A stretch of 64,000 nucleotides of DNA, taken from a virus. Numbering within the stretch: position 1 is the stretch's first letter; the number at the start of each line of letters is the position of its first letter. Shown piece after piece: positions 1 to 7,184 of the stretch. The stretch lies in IMG/VR virus record IMGVR_UViG_3300032236_001859, positions 1-64,000 of that record, one strand, 5' to 3'. The notes under the pieces were generated by a model. The model was given only the letters and a program-made list of their open reading frames with translations, ran no database searches and was not told the origin of the DNA. A program made the position numbers and the translations under genes.

Positions 1-180
1 CAGTCTGGTGGTCTTGCTGCCCATGGCTTTGACTGCAGCGGGGACATCAATGATGGCCTTGACGGCGTTACCAACGGCACGTGAGCTGCGCTCAGAGTTG
101 CGGTCGTAGTGACGCACGATCTCGGGGAGGCGTGCGAGGATGATCTCCTCGACGATTTCGGTGTGATTGCTAATTGGCAT
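1..180 (-). CDS. Hypothetical protein, 5' part only (runs off the window)
   Basis: An open frame begins with ATG at 180 and stays open to base 1, giving the first 60 residues (MPISNHTEIVEEII...). An AAAGGA ribosome-binding site lies 6 bases upstream. The visible part is charged and helical-looking, with no domain I recognise. It is the most promoter-distal gene of the leftmost minus-strand run and follows the 180-residue gene after 39 bases. The stop is outside the window. Confidence 0.7.
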   Translation of the reverse strand, partial: MPISNHTEIVEEIILARLPEIVRHYDRNSERSSRAVGNAVKAIIDVPAAVKAMGSKTTRL

Positions 181-219
181 GTTGAATCCTTTCGATTCAA
201 TGGGGTGGGTTTTGCGGGG

Positions 220-762
220 TCAGAACATCTTGGCGATGTCGAGCTTGGTGAGGGTGACCCACTTGTTTCCGTCGAGCTGGCTGAGGTCGACCTCGGGGAA
301 CTGCTTGAGGTTGTACTTCGTCTTGATGGTGTTGCAGCGATCCGCGGCATTACGCGCACGTCGGGCAGATGCCTTCCAGGCCTGACGAGGGGGCTTCGTG
401 GAATAGCGACCCCGGTAGGCCAGGATGAGCTCGGGATGGGCTTCGTAGAGCGCAGTGGAGTTGTGGCAGACATGGCGACGTGCAGCACCGATGACATTGA
501 AAGACAGGATGTATGGGGTGGCCTCGACCAGGACTTCGCGTGGTCGCGTGAGGCCATGGTAGACATTGGCATCCATGCCTTCTGCGAAGGCGATCTCGGC
601 GACCAGGACTCCCACCGTGGAGTTGATGTGGTGCGGATTCGCGATCAGGAAGCGTTCAACGGCGATACAGGCCGCGGAGAAGTCGAGAGCGGGTTTCGGA
701 AGCACATCTGTGCTCGCGAACAAAGGAGGCAGAGTGGCGGAAGTGGACTTTTGCTTGGACAT
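220..762 (-). CDS. Hypothetical protein, 180 aa
   Basis: Not recognised. The 180-residue product starts Lys/Ser-rich and has a basic Arg/Ala/Lys stretch around residues 125-150 (KASARRARNAADRC) that could bind nucleic acid, followed by an acidic/hydrophobic C-terminus. No signal peptide or membrane segment is visible. A G-rich GGGGGA element precedes the ATG. The minus-strand frame matches its neighbours; open frames on the other strand here are unlike any protein family. Confidence 0.75.
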   Translation of the reverse strand: MSKQKSTSATLPPLFASTDVLPKPALDFSAACIAVERFLIANPHHINSTVGVLVAEIAFAEGMDANVYHGLTRPREVLVEATPYILSFNVIGAARRHVCHNSTALYEAHPELILAYRGRYSTKPPRQAWKASARRARNAADRCNTIKTKYNLKQFPEVDLSQLDGNKWVTLTKLDIAKMF

Positions 763-846
763 GATTCCCCCGATTCGGCTAGATGAGCCGAGTGGTTATG
801 GGGTTTCCTCAACACGGTGCGGCCCCTCTCGGGGCGATTTTGGATT
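763..846. other. Short intergenic gap with weak hairpins
   Basis: The 84 bases between two minus-strand genes hold two weak inverted repeats (CGGCT/AGCCG near 776-790 and GCCCC/GGGGC near 820-835). The second is followed by GATTTT on the plus strand only. I see no convincing terminator or promoter for the minus-strand genes. Confidence 0.3.
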
Positions 847-1515
847 TTATGCTGCGACGATCTCGGCCTCGAGCCGAGTAATCAGGGGCAGAAGGCGCCT
901 GGTGATGTGGTCGACCACGGTGAAGTAATCAGGGGTATCCACGGGGAACTCTTTGGCGGCTTGTTGCTCGCATTGGGCGCGCATGAGTTTCAACCTGGGC
1001 AGGATAGCTTCGTCGATTTTGGCCAGGGAATCCTGTATTTTAGGTGAACTATGCGAGATGCCTGGTATGCAACCTCGCGACTTAGGTTGTTCCTGCAGTG
1101 CGTTATCACTCTTAACATGGGTCTCCCTGGACTCATATACGGAATGAAGAGATGCCTGAATTAACTTAGCAGCTGCCATAAGCGCTGTGGATGACGTGTG
1201 CTTGCACAACCCGTTGTCAATACAGAATTTCAGCGTCCCTTCTGCGCTTTTGAATATACTCGAGTCTACGCTTCTGAGAACGTCTACCAGACCGGGGATG
1301 CCAAGTGGGCAGAACGAACCACCCTTCCCTGTAAGTCTGTCCCAGATGACACTTGCCTTGTGCGACTCTATCATTTTCACCAAATCCTCCGCCCATCCAT
1401 TATCAATCGCCAGCTGTCTAACAGTTATTATTCTGGGTGCGCTCGAACATGCGATCTTGTCAGCGTTTTCAGCCATTAGCCATCTCAAGTCGTCTGTGGA
1501 AAATGTAGTCGGCAT
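847..1515 (-). CDS. Hypothetical protein, 222 aa
   Basis: Not recognised. ATG at 1515 is chosen over the in-frame TTG at 1530 because AAGGGATG lies just upstream of the ATG; this AAGGGATGTYATG leader recurs before the 166-residue gene to the right. The protein has a helical N-terminus (TDDLRWLMAENADKIA), two Cys-containing stretches in the middle and a charged C-terminal third. It starts directly after a strong intrinsic hairpin, so it is probably the first gene of a new transcript or lies past a partial terminator. Confidence 0.75.
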   Translation of the reverse strand: MPTTFSTDDLRWLMAENADKIACSSAPRIITVRQLAIDNGWAEDLVKMIESHKASVIWDRLTGKGGSFCPLGIPGLVDVLRSVDSSIFKSAEGTLKFCIDNGLCKHTSSTALMAAAKLIQASLHSVYESRETHVKSDNALQEQPKSRGCIPGISHSSPKIQDSLAKIDEAILPRLKLMRAQCEQQAAKEFPVDTPDYFTVVDHITRRLLPLITRLEAEIVAA

Positions 1516-1525
1516 AACATCCCTT

Positions 1526-1576
1526 CCCAAAGAATGAACCCCTGCGGGATCACCGCAGGGGTTCTGGTTTTTCTTT
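1526..1576. terminator. Intrinsic terminator, probably bidirectional
   Basis: A perfect 12-bp stem (GAACCCCTGCGG at 1536-1547 against 1553-1564) with a 5-base loop. The plus-strand side is followed by TGGTTTTTCTTT. The minus-strand side is followed by the weaker ATTCTTT, which runs straight into the ribosome-binding site of the next gene. It separates the gene at 1728-2228 from the one at 847-1515. Confidence 0.7.
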
Positions 1577-1643
1577 ATCTATGGGTCCACGTGGGCTTGT
1601 GCCCACAGCCCTCTATTTACGCTTGGCATCCCACGGGGGTCCC

Positions 1644-1742
1644 ATGCGTAAGATCGAACAGAGTGAGAAGTCCAGAGCGCTATTCTTAGTGCTCATCATC
1701 GTTGTCATCGCTGGGCTCGCCGCGTTATCACACTTCCTGTAG
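1644..1742 (+). CDS. Possible 32-aa single-pass membrane peptide
   Basis: A plus-strand ATG at 1644 opens a 32-residue frame: a charged N-terminus (MRKIEQSEKSR), then about 18 hydrophobic residues (ALFLVLIIVVIAGLAAL) ending SHFL. A GGGGGT element sits 3 bases upstream. The frame overlaps the 3' end of the minus-strand gene by 15 bases. Against it: nearly everything here is minus strand, and a minus-strand frame in the same gap (MMSTKNSALDF..., ending at 1613) is also possible. I favour the plus-strand reading only weakly. Confidence 0.3.
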   Translation: MRKIEQSEKSRALFLVLIIVVIAGLAALSHFL

Positions 1743-2228
1743 GGTGTGACCATCCCTGGCGTACAGGAACTCGCGAAGGCTGACCACGCGCTCCCCTGAT
1801 GCCAGCAGTTTGTTGGCCAAGCGAACCGGGGTGTACTGGTGTGCCTTGATGCCACGCACAGGGGGATAATCGCCTTCTTGGAGCCCAGCAATGGTGAGCT
1901 CGGAGCAGAACCACTTATCAGCGGTCTGCCGCCCCCAGGGCAACACGATGGCAAAGGCGACGCCCAGCCAGTCGTATTCGGCGCCCACCTGGGTGTCACA
2001 GAACGCGCGCACCTTGGCTTCGTCACCACCACGGACCCCAATGCAGTCCCACTCATTGGGATTCCAGCCCTGGGGATCCAAGAGGTATCTGGCTCGATAA
2101 GCCGAGGAGACCCCGAATCGGTTGCCGTCTGAGAACAAGAGCTCGCAGTGGCTATAGGGGCCACGGCTGAAACAGCGGATGAGGCGATCCTCTATGGAGT
2201 GGCCTCCCTTGTAGAATAACGCGTACAT
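1728..2228 (-). CDS. Permuted papain-fold (YiiX/NlpC-P60-like) cysteine peptidase or amidase
   Basis: The 166-residue protein carries the motifs of circularly permuted papain-like enzymes. A histidine-containing SHCEL (about 26-30) comes before the nucleophile motif FCSEL (about 107-111, Cys108). In that superfamily the Cys lies C-terminal to the His, as here. Members hydrolyse peptidoglycan peptides, isopeptides or lipid amides. No signal peptide is visible, so it would act in the cytosol or be delivered with virions or a holin. It starts with GAAAGGGATGTC before the ATG and lies next to a secreted lysozyme-like gene, which supports an envelope role. The catalytic call rests on motifs only. 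Confidence 0.6.
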   Translation of the reverse strand: MYALFYKGGHSIEDRLIRCFSRGPYSHCELLFSDGNRFGVSSAYRARYLLDPQGWNPNEWDCIGVRGGDEAKVRAFCDTQVGAEYDWLGVAFAIVLPWGRQTADKWFCSELTIAGLQEGDYPPVRGIKAHQYTPVRLANKLLASGERVVSLREFLYARDGHTLQEV

Positions 2229-2238
2229 GACATCCCTT

Positions 2239-2727
2239 TCAAGGCCCGCGAGGTGCCTTCACTGCGCGCACCACCACGGCCTCACGCGGGGCGGGATGGA
2301 TGCGCTGGGCCCATGTCTTGACGTCGTCGAGATAATCGTGGCCCCTGCCGAGAAGTGCACCGCGGACCCCCACATTGTAGGCGCGGACACAGGCATCCCA
2401 AGAGCCCAGGCGGACGTAGAGATCCTGCATGCGCCGGATGAAGATGCCCTCGGCGAAGGCGGTATCCTTGGCGAGGTCAGCGAAGACATCGCCGGCTCCC
2501 GCGGTTTCCTGGAAGACCGCGGGGGTCATCTGGAATGGGCCACGTTCCCCGGCACGCCCTCGCTTGCGATTGATGTAGACGATTTCACCGGTGGGGGCAT
2601 AGAAAGAGGAGGTCTCGACACCGAGGACCCCGTGGAGAACCCACTGGGGGACCTCGGGTAGTGTCGCGGAGACCGCGGAGAACACGGGTGACAGTGCCAA
2701 TAACGCAATCAAGACTACGAGTCTCAT
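2239..2727 (-). CDS. Secreted lytic transglycosylase / lysozyme-like endolysin
   Basis: A Sec signal peptide (MRLVVLIALLALSPVFSAVSA, likely cleaved after Ala21) precedes a lysozyme-fold SLT-type domain. Glu38 in GVETSS is the probable catalytic acid, GPFQMT at 63-68 matches the GxxQ[IV] motif, and AYNVG at 116-120 matches the AYNxG motif of soluble lytic transglycosylases. The 162-residue length is one catalytic domain without binding repeats. It would cleave glycan strands in the periplasm, either as a Sec-exported endolysin or during entry. Its ATG overlaps the stop of the preceding 114-residue gene by 4 bases. Confidence 0.75.
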   Translation of the reverse strand: MRLVVLIALLALSPVFSAVSATLPEVPQWVLHGVLGVETSSFYAPTGEIVYINRKRGRAGERGPFQMTPAVFQETAGAGDVFADLAKDTAFAEGIFIRRMQDLYVRLGSWDACVRAYNVGVRGALLGRGHDYLDDVKTWAQRIHPAPREAVVVRAVKAPRGP

Positions 2728-3068
2728 GGGGGCTCCTGGGGTAGTCGTGGTTGTGGGAACTCGATCTCGACTTCAAGATCAGAGTGGTCAACTGGGCAAT
2801 CGGGGTCCTCGGAGACCGCGATGCGGGCATCCAAGGATGCCGGGTATGCCTTGTGAAGGAAGCGAATGGCCAGTGCGGCGTTCTCAGCGGTGAAGCCAAG
2901 GAACTCGGCTTCGTAACCAAAGTCAGTGATCTCGGATTCCAGTAGAGCTCTCTGAATCCCGGCATCGGGGATACCGGTGATCCAATGCACCCTACGGAGG
3001 TGAACGAGTGCCAGGGCCTCGAGACGGCTCGGCAACACGGACATTATGGTGTGGAGGGGTCGGAGCAT
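2724..3068 (-). CDS. Hypothetical protein, 114 aa
   Basis: Not recognised. The 114-residue protein has a mixed N-terminus, an acidic C-terminal third and a Pro-rich end (PQPRLPQEPP). Its stop overlaps the start of the secreted lysozyme-like gene by 4 bases, so the two are translationally coupled, which hints at but does not prove a lysis-related role. No membrane helix is visible. MSVLPSR at residue 9 is an alternative start. Confidence 0.7.
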   Translation of the reverse strand: MLRPLHTIMSVLPSRLEALALVHLRRVHWITGIPDAGIQRALLESEITDFGYEAEFLGFTAENAALAIRFLHKAYPASLDARIAVSEDPDCPVDHSDLEVEIEFPQPRLPQEPP

Positions 3069-3082
3069 GGTTGCCCCAGGGA

Positions 3083-3472
3083 TCAGATCTTGACCTGACG
3101 ACCCACGGTTTCCAGGCGCTCACGAAGAGCGTTGATGGTCCGCGCTCTCTCAGAGATGTCACGCTTGGCCTGATGAGACAGCTTCCCTGACTTCTTGGAT
3201 TTCGCAGAGATGCCATCTAAGATGACAACGATGCCATCGGCGGCTTCACGTAAGGCATCGATGAAGGAACCCGCGTCGACCTGGATCGCGGGGTTGCCCC
3301 CTACGGTCGGCAGTTTGAGGACGAGCTCCTTTCGCCATGGGCGTGCTGGGATCTTGTAGATCCCCTTGCGGATCACCTTGCAACCATGGGCACCCTTGCG
3401 GGCACCTGGCTTCAGTCCAACTAATGGCTCGACAGATGACGCTTCGACTTTAACGGGCTTGCGGGCTGACAT
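3083..3472 (-). CDS. Hypothetical basic protein, 129 aa
   Basis: Not recognised. A small, strongly basic protein rich in Lys and Arg (KPGARKGAHGCKVIRKG near 21-37) with a helical, charged C-terminal half (LREAADGIVVIL, then RDISERARTINALRERLE). This suits a nucleic-acid-binding or structural role, but no family is evident. It is first after the promoter-like motif at 3494-3521, and GAGGAGATCAC precedes the ATG. Confidence 0.75.
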   Translation of the reverse strand: MSARKPVKVEASSVEPLVGLKPGARKGAHGCKVIRKGIYKIPARPWRKELVLKLPTVGGNPAIQVDAGSFIDALREAADGIVVILDGISAKSKKSGKLSHQAKRDISERARTINALRERLETVGRQVKI

Positions 3473-3493
3473 GTGATCTCCTCGTCGGCGAGA

Positions 3494-3521
3494 TGATCGC
3501 TACCCTTTACTCGTAGTCAAG
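3494..3521 (-). promoter_or_regulatory. Promoter-like motif, CTTGACT-NN-GAGTAAA type
   Basis: On the minus strand the gap reads CTTGACT-AC-GAGTAAAG, ending about 30 bases before the start of the 129-residue gene. The same 17-base pattern occurs in three other intergenic gaps (near 13866, 23616 and 40020). TTGACT is a good -35 element. The -10 is poor here (GATCAT), so phage-modified RNA polymerase or an activator may be needed. Confidence 0.5.
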
Positions 3522-4149
3522 GCCGTAGGGGTGTCGTCGCTGTTTTAGCCGCTGCCATGGCATCGCGGAGTTCGGCTTGGCTCCACATCGCTGCTTTACT
3601 CTCACCCTTGTATGCCAATGCCATCTTGGACTTCAAGAGTAGATCGTTTAGCGATTCTCCATCTTTGTCATAGAAGACAACCAGAGCACGACCATACTTA
3701 TCCAGTGACTTCGACTCGCAGATCACGGCGCGTTTCAACCAGGCCTCGACGACATCCCTTACCGCGAGACCAACTGCCTTCTGGGGTCCGGTGACCTCAG
3801 GGGTGTCGAGGCCATCGAGGCGGTAACACACCTTACGTGAGATCTGGAATCCGAGGTCGAGATTAACCCAACCCGAATCACCGTCATGGACGTCGATTAT
3901 GGAAAGCACGGGATATACGAAGGGTTTCATACCTTGAGAGTATCGCGGTTTCTGGGCGGCGTCCACATACAGGGGGCACTGGGGTACCGTGGGTTCTTCA
4001 GCTGCAATTCTCTCACGTGCAGGCCAGCTCCGCTGATAGGGGTCGAGGCAGAAGACGAGGAACAAGATGAACACGATTCCGAGCAAGAAAACCAAAGCGA
4101 AGATCCGCAGGATGCCTCCTGAGAAGAGACCAGCGAAATAGTGCATCAT
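3517..4149 (-). CDS. Membrane-anchored staphylococcal-nuclease-like (thermonuclease) protein
   Basis: The 210-residue protein has one N-terminal membrane helix (about 14-34) followed by an SNase OB-fold domain. Residues matching the nuclease active site are present: DVHDGDS (86-92), Arg110, Asp115-Thr116 and Glu118 in YRLDGLDTPEV, and Arg154 in DKYGRALV. In this family they bind calcium and cleave DNA or RNA to 3'-phosphates. The anchor would place the domain in the periplasm or at the inner membrane, where it could degrade competing incoming DNA or host nucleic acid at lysis. It overlaps the upstream gene by 4 bases. Confidence 0.75.
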   Translation of the reverse strand: MMHYFAGLFSGGILRIFALVFLLGIVFILFLVFCLDPYQRSWPARERIAAEEPTVPQCPLYVDAAQKPRYSQGMKPFVYPVLSIIDVHDGDSGWVNLDLGFQISRKVCYRLDGLDTPEVTGPQKAVGLAVRDVVEAWLKRAVICESKSLDKYGRALVVFYDKDGESLNDLLLKSKMALAYKGESKAAMWSQAELRDAMAAAKTATTPLRP

Positions 4150-4721
4150 CGTTGGACTCCCCTGGCGACCTGGTATTGATAGGTGTGCCTGGGCAGTAGT
4201 TCGGAACCCGCCTTAACCGAGGCTGCAATGATTTCATCCTGAGTAGCCCGTGTGGACAACGCGAGATCTCGGAATGCCATGAGGGTGGCTCCCTTACGCA
4301 GCGTGTCATCCCCGAGCATGCCGACGTAGTCACCGAAGACTGCGGCCAACGCATTGATGACCCCCTGACGTGGTGCCGCCCACTCGAACGTAGGGAATGC
4401 AGCTGCGATGGGGCCGTCTGAATCAAACCTGACATACGTGAAGCCCATGTACCATGCTTTATGGAGAATAAAATCGAATGCCGTACTAAAGCCGAAGCCA
4501 CGGATATTTGGGATCTCGTTCTCGGGTCCAAACGCGCAGTAGATCCAGTATCCCCCATTGGTGTCCTCCAACATGAGGATGGGATCATCGGGATCCCTGA
4601 GCCCATCATGAATGGATTCCAGGATGTCATGATCGAGGTGGGTGAGGTGTGCTGTTGAAAGCACGGCGACCTTCATGGTCTCCGGGAATAGTGAAGGTGT
4701 TATCGATCCTACAGCGTCCAT
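4146..4721 (-). CDS. DUF5983-like protein, 191 aa
   Basis: The start is ATG 4721, preceded by GGAG at 7-base spacing; the frame is open to 4754 but without a ribosome-binding site. VLSTAHLT, YVRFDSDGP and FPTFEW match my memory of the DUF5983 family, small proteins found near antirestriction genes on plasmids and phages. Its molecular role is unknown. A terminator lies just upstream, so it may head its own transcript with the SNase gene behind it. Confidence 0.6.
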   Translation of the reverse strand: MDAVGSITPSLFPETMKVAVLSTAHLTHLDHDILESIHDGLRDPDDPILMLEDTNGGYWIYCAFGPENEIPNIRGFGFSTAFDFILHKAWYMGFTYVRFDSDGPIAAAFPTFEWAAPRQGVINALAAVFGDYVGMLGDDTLRKGATLMAFRDLALSTRATQDEIIAASVKAGSELLPRHTYQYQVARGVQR

Positions 4722-4732
4722 AGTGATTCTCC

Positions 4733-4769
4733 AAAAAGAACGAGGCCACGACATCGCTGCCGTGGCCTC
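4733..4769 (-). terminator. Intrinsic terminator
   Basis: A perfect 9-bp stem (GAGGCCACG/CGTGGCCTC, arms 4742-4750 and 4761-4769) followed on the minus strand by GTTCTTTTTGG. It lies just past the stop of the MazG-like gene and ends the transcript arriving from the right. Confidence 0.85.
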
Positions 4770-4791
4770 TTGGGTTCATAAAATCAGTGGT

Positions 4792-5646
4792 CTACTTGCG
4801 ACCGTGGCCTTTGCCATGCTTGGGTGCTGGCTTCTCGACCTCAACAGCCTTGGGGGCTTCCACTACGGGGGTGTCATCGTGGACCACGATGACGGGATCC
4901 GCTTTGTCTCCAGCGTCGAGACTGTCGGGTTCCTCAGTGCTCGCCGCAGTGGTCACAGGAGTCTCATCCGCAGGGGCAGCGACATGTGCGGAATCCAGGG
5001 TGTTACCGAGGACATCATTGAAACCACCTTGGCGCGCCAAGACAATCTCCGGGGCCGCTGAGGCAACCGCACCGGCTTGATCCAGGATCGCACGCTCAGC
5101 GGTGAGATCACGGGTGATCGCGGCCTCAGCGGTGAACACGGGTTTGTCACCCATGGTCTTCGCATAACGCCGGGCCAGCTTGTCACGGTTGCTTTGCCAC
5201 CGCTTGACCTGGTCGCCATTGATACGGGAATCCAAGAGAGCCTGGTACCAATCGACGTCACCGGATTCCTCGAGGAGGTTGATGTCATCCATGGGTTTTC
5301 CATCGTACATCGCCTTGAGAAGGGCCTGCACGAGTTCGCCGGCTTCAGTGGCGATGCCAACAATGGCGTGGAAGACTTGGGGATCCACGGGGAATGGCTT
5401 GGGAGCCGGGAAAGCCCCGGCGACCATGGTAACCGGGAACGGCTTACCATATACCGCAGTTTTCTTGACGTGGTCGAGGACCTGGGATGCCCGAAGGAAA
5501 TCCTCAAGAGATTTCTTGAGAACCCCGCGATGCAGGCGATCCTCGATGTCGATTGCGGAGTCAGGGCATGCCGTTGACAACGCGGCTTCAGAATAGGCCT
5601 CAGGAGTCGTGATGACGACTTGGCCGTTGAGTGGATGCTTGGTCAT
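4792..5646 (-). CDS. MazG-like nucleoside triphosphate pyrophosphohydrolase
   Basis: Residues about 90-165 form an all-alpha NTP-PPase core. EAGELVQALL carries Glu101 and Glu104, and LLEESGDVDWY carries Glu126/Glu127 and Asp130, the metal-binding E-x-x-E and E-E/D pattern. Such enzymes cleave (d)NTPs or ppGpp-like alarmones to monophosphates and are common in phages, where they may adjust the nucleotide pool or starvation signalling. The last ~110 residues are a low-complexity Ala/Pro/Glu tail ending in a Lys/His-rich stretch. At 284 residues it is longer than minimal phage MazG proteins because of that tail. It is the last gene before a strong terminator. Confidence 0.75.
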   Translation of the reverse strand: MTKHPLNGQVVITTPEAYSEAALSTACPDSAIDIEDRLHRGVLKKSLEDFLRASQVLDHVKKTAVYGKPFPVTMVAGAFPAPKPFPVDPQVFHAIVGIATEAGELVQALLKAMYDGKPMDDINLLEESGDVDWYQALLDSRINGDQVKRWQSNRDKLARRYAKTMGDKPVFTAEAAITRDLTAERAILDQAGAVASAAPEIVLARQGGFNDVLGNTLDSAHVAAPADETPVTTAASTEEPDSLDAGDKADPVIVVHDDTPVVEAPKAVEVEKPAPKHGKGHGRK

Positions 5647-5987
5647 GCTACGACCTCCAACTTGGGTTTACCGGGGTTGGTTTCGGGGCCACAGCACTCA
5701 CATGGACCCTTGCAGCCCTGAGAGCACTTCGCGGTGTGGTAGTCAGCGTTGAGACGCGCAATGGCGATCTTGCTCCAGGTGTTCGTGATCAGGTAAGTGA
5801 TGAGCACTGAACCCGAGGTAACCACCAGGATGGGGTCAGTGAGGACCCCCTTGGCGAACCAGACCACGGCGAGGAAGCCGAGGACGAGTAAGAACCGTGA
5901 GGACGTCATCAACGTGGAGTCCTTCACAATTGGTTTCGTGGCATCGACGACTTGAGATCGCGAGATCTCGAATCCGAGGATATTCAT
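5643..5987 (-). CDS. Two-helix membrane protein with Cys-rich tail
   Basis: Two predicted membrane segments (about residues 32-49 and 53-71) separated by a short turn, then a charged tail with a CSQGCKGPCECC cysteine cluster that could bind metal or form disulfides. Size and hairpin topology would fit a holin or other lysis-timing membrane protein, but there is no family match and the Cys cluster is unusual for holins. The stop overlaps the MazG-like start by 4 bases. Confidence 0.7.
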   Translation of the reverse strand: MNILGFEISRSQVVDATKPIVKDSTLMTSSRFLLVLGFLAVVWFAKGVLTDPILVVTSGSVLITYLITNTWSKIAIARLNADYHTAKCSQGCKGPCECCGPETNPGKPKLEVVA

Positions 5988-5999
5988 AGCGGCCCTTTC

Positions 6000-6599
6000 T
6001 TAGAACCTGGCTTGAACGGAGAGCCCAGCAACGATACCAGGCTGACGAGAACTATCACCGCCGTAAGGAAGAGTGTACCAGCAGCCCAAGCCGAAGCAGT
6101 CCAGGGGTTCCGGAAAGTAATCCCGGGGCGCATACACGCTGGCGCCGACGCCGAAGCGGTCATTGGTGAGCACGAGGTCTGGAGATAGTGTGCCGAAGAA
6201 GAAGCGGACAGGGCTGGCGCGGAGGCCGACTTCGAGCTTTTGATCGGCAAGGGACATTCCAGCGATAGCACCGAAGTCCCAGGCGTATTCGCCGAGGTAA
6301 GTGTCGGGCCGGTAGCTGACCTTGAAGGGGAAGTTGGGATCGTTGGCTTGTTTGGGGTCCTCGTAGAGCACGCCACGGTTATCAGTGACAAACATACCAA
6401 GGACATCACCAGTAGACTTTTCACGGAGGAAAAGAGTTCCCGTACCATCGGTGTCTTTCTTCCAGTTCCAGTGCATTGATGTCGCATCATACTTGATTAC
6501 ATCCTTCCCTGCTATCGAGCTCCCGGGTTGCGTGGTCAGCGATGAATAAATCACCCAGCCCACGAATGCAATGATCGCAAAACCGAAGATCTGGTTCAT
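6000..6599 (-). CDS. Membrane-anchored protein with beta-rich C-terminal domain
   Basis: ATG 6599 follows GAGGG at 8-base spacing. One N-terminal membrane helix (about 4-19) leads into a ~180-residue domain rich in alternating hydrophobic and polar strands and ending in Phe (GIVAGLSVQARF), which recalls outer-membrane strands. It could span the periplasm, but no spanin or porin family is recognisable. It is the first gene left of the divergent gap at 6600-6704. Confidence 0.65.
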   Translation of the reverse strand: MNQIFGFAIIAFVGWVIYSSLTTQPGSSIAGKDVIKYDATSMHWNWKKDTDGTGTLFLREKSTGDVLGMFVTDNRGVLYEDPKQANDPNFPFKVSYRPDTYLGEYAWDFGAIAGMSLADQKLEVGLRASPVRFFFGTLSPDLVLTNDRFGVGASVYAPRDYFPEPLDCFGLGCWYTLPYGGDSSRQPGIVAGLSVQARF

Positions 6600-6635
6600 A
6601 GTGTTCACCCTCTTCCGGTCGCGCGTATCCAAGGC

Positions 6636-6704
6636 TTGGCTAACCCAGAAGTCACGCTATGGTGAGCGCGAATGCTATGAGGTCTGCCTCAAAAGGAAAG
6701 CCGC
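6636..6704 (+). promoter_or_regulatory. Possible plus-strand promoter and ribosome-binding site for the STAS-like gene
   Basis: The divergent gap holds TTGGCT, 16 bases, then TATGGT on the plus strand, a plausible sigma70-type pair. AAAGGAAA follows 5 bases before the ATG at 6705. The ribosome-binding site is convincing; the promoter is only a pattern match. Confidence 0.35.
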
Positions 6705-7184
6705 ATGGAAACCACGACGACGCGACAACGCTCCGTGCTGATGCTTGATTATGATGTCAATGGAGTCGGCGCATTGAGCCGGTCTTCGCAGACCCCGTGC
6801 AGCACTCCGGCTTCAGATCCATTCAGCCTCCTCGATCGCGTGAAATCTGCAAAACAAGATGAAGACATCGTTATACACGTCCATGGGTTCACGGGTTCAA
6901 TCGCTGTTGCACATCTCATGACATTGTGGCGTGAATGCTCGAATCGCGGTGCCCATCTCAGAGTTGTCTTACTAAACCACCAATCACTCCAGATCCTCAA
7001 AGTCCTCGGCCTCGGAGAAATCCTTGATGCCAGGTTGTGCCCAAAGAATGCCAGCAATAGGGTGTCCTGGGATCCCCCCAGTGAGCGCACCCTCAGACGG
7101 AACGCATTGGATACCCGCAACTGTGAATCCTGCTCGAATGCCAGACCATCGAAACCATTAGAGATGCTCTGCGGCGTCGAATAG
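6705..7184 (+). CDS. STAS-like (anti-sigma antagonist fold) protein on the opposite strand
   Basis: The only long plus-strand gene between the left edge and terminase. Residues about 50-112 resemble a STAS domain: a core strand (DIVIHVHGF), a helix (AVAHLMTLWRECSNRG), a second strand (LRVVLL), then SLQILKVLGL before ILDA, the usual helix and LGL ending. The Asp-Ser phosphorylation dipeptide of anti-sigma antagonists is absent, so partner switching is not implied. N- and C-terminal extensions are unstructured. AGGA precedes the ATG. Its stop abuts the stop of the minus-strand gene (7184/7185). An antisense frame (6749-7363) looks like a shadow. Confidence 0.55.
   Translation: METTTTRQRSVLMLDYDVNGVGALSRSSQTPCSTPASDPFSLLDRVKSAKQDEDIVIHVHGFTGSIAVAHLMTLWRECSNRGAHLRVVLLNHQSLQILKVLGLGEILDARLCPKNASNRVSWDPPSERTLRRNALDTRNCESCSNARPSKPLEMLCGVE

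Noticed and set aside
815-850. Possible terminator (GCCCC/GGGGC then GATTTT)
   Set aside because: Stem only 5 bp and the T residues lie on the plus strand, where no gene precedes it.
1613-1727. Minus-strand small frame ending in PPWDAKRK
   Set aside because: No ribosome-binding site and competes with the plus-strand membrane peptide; neither is proven.
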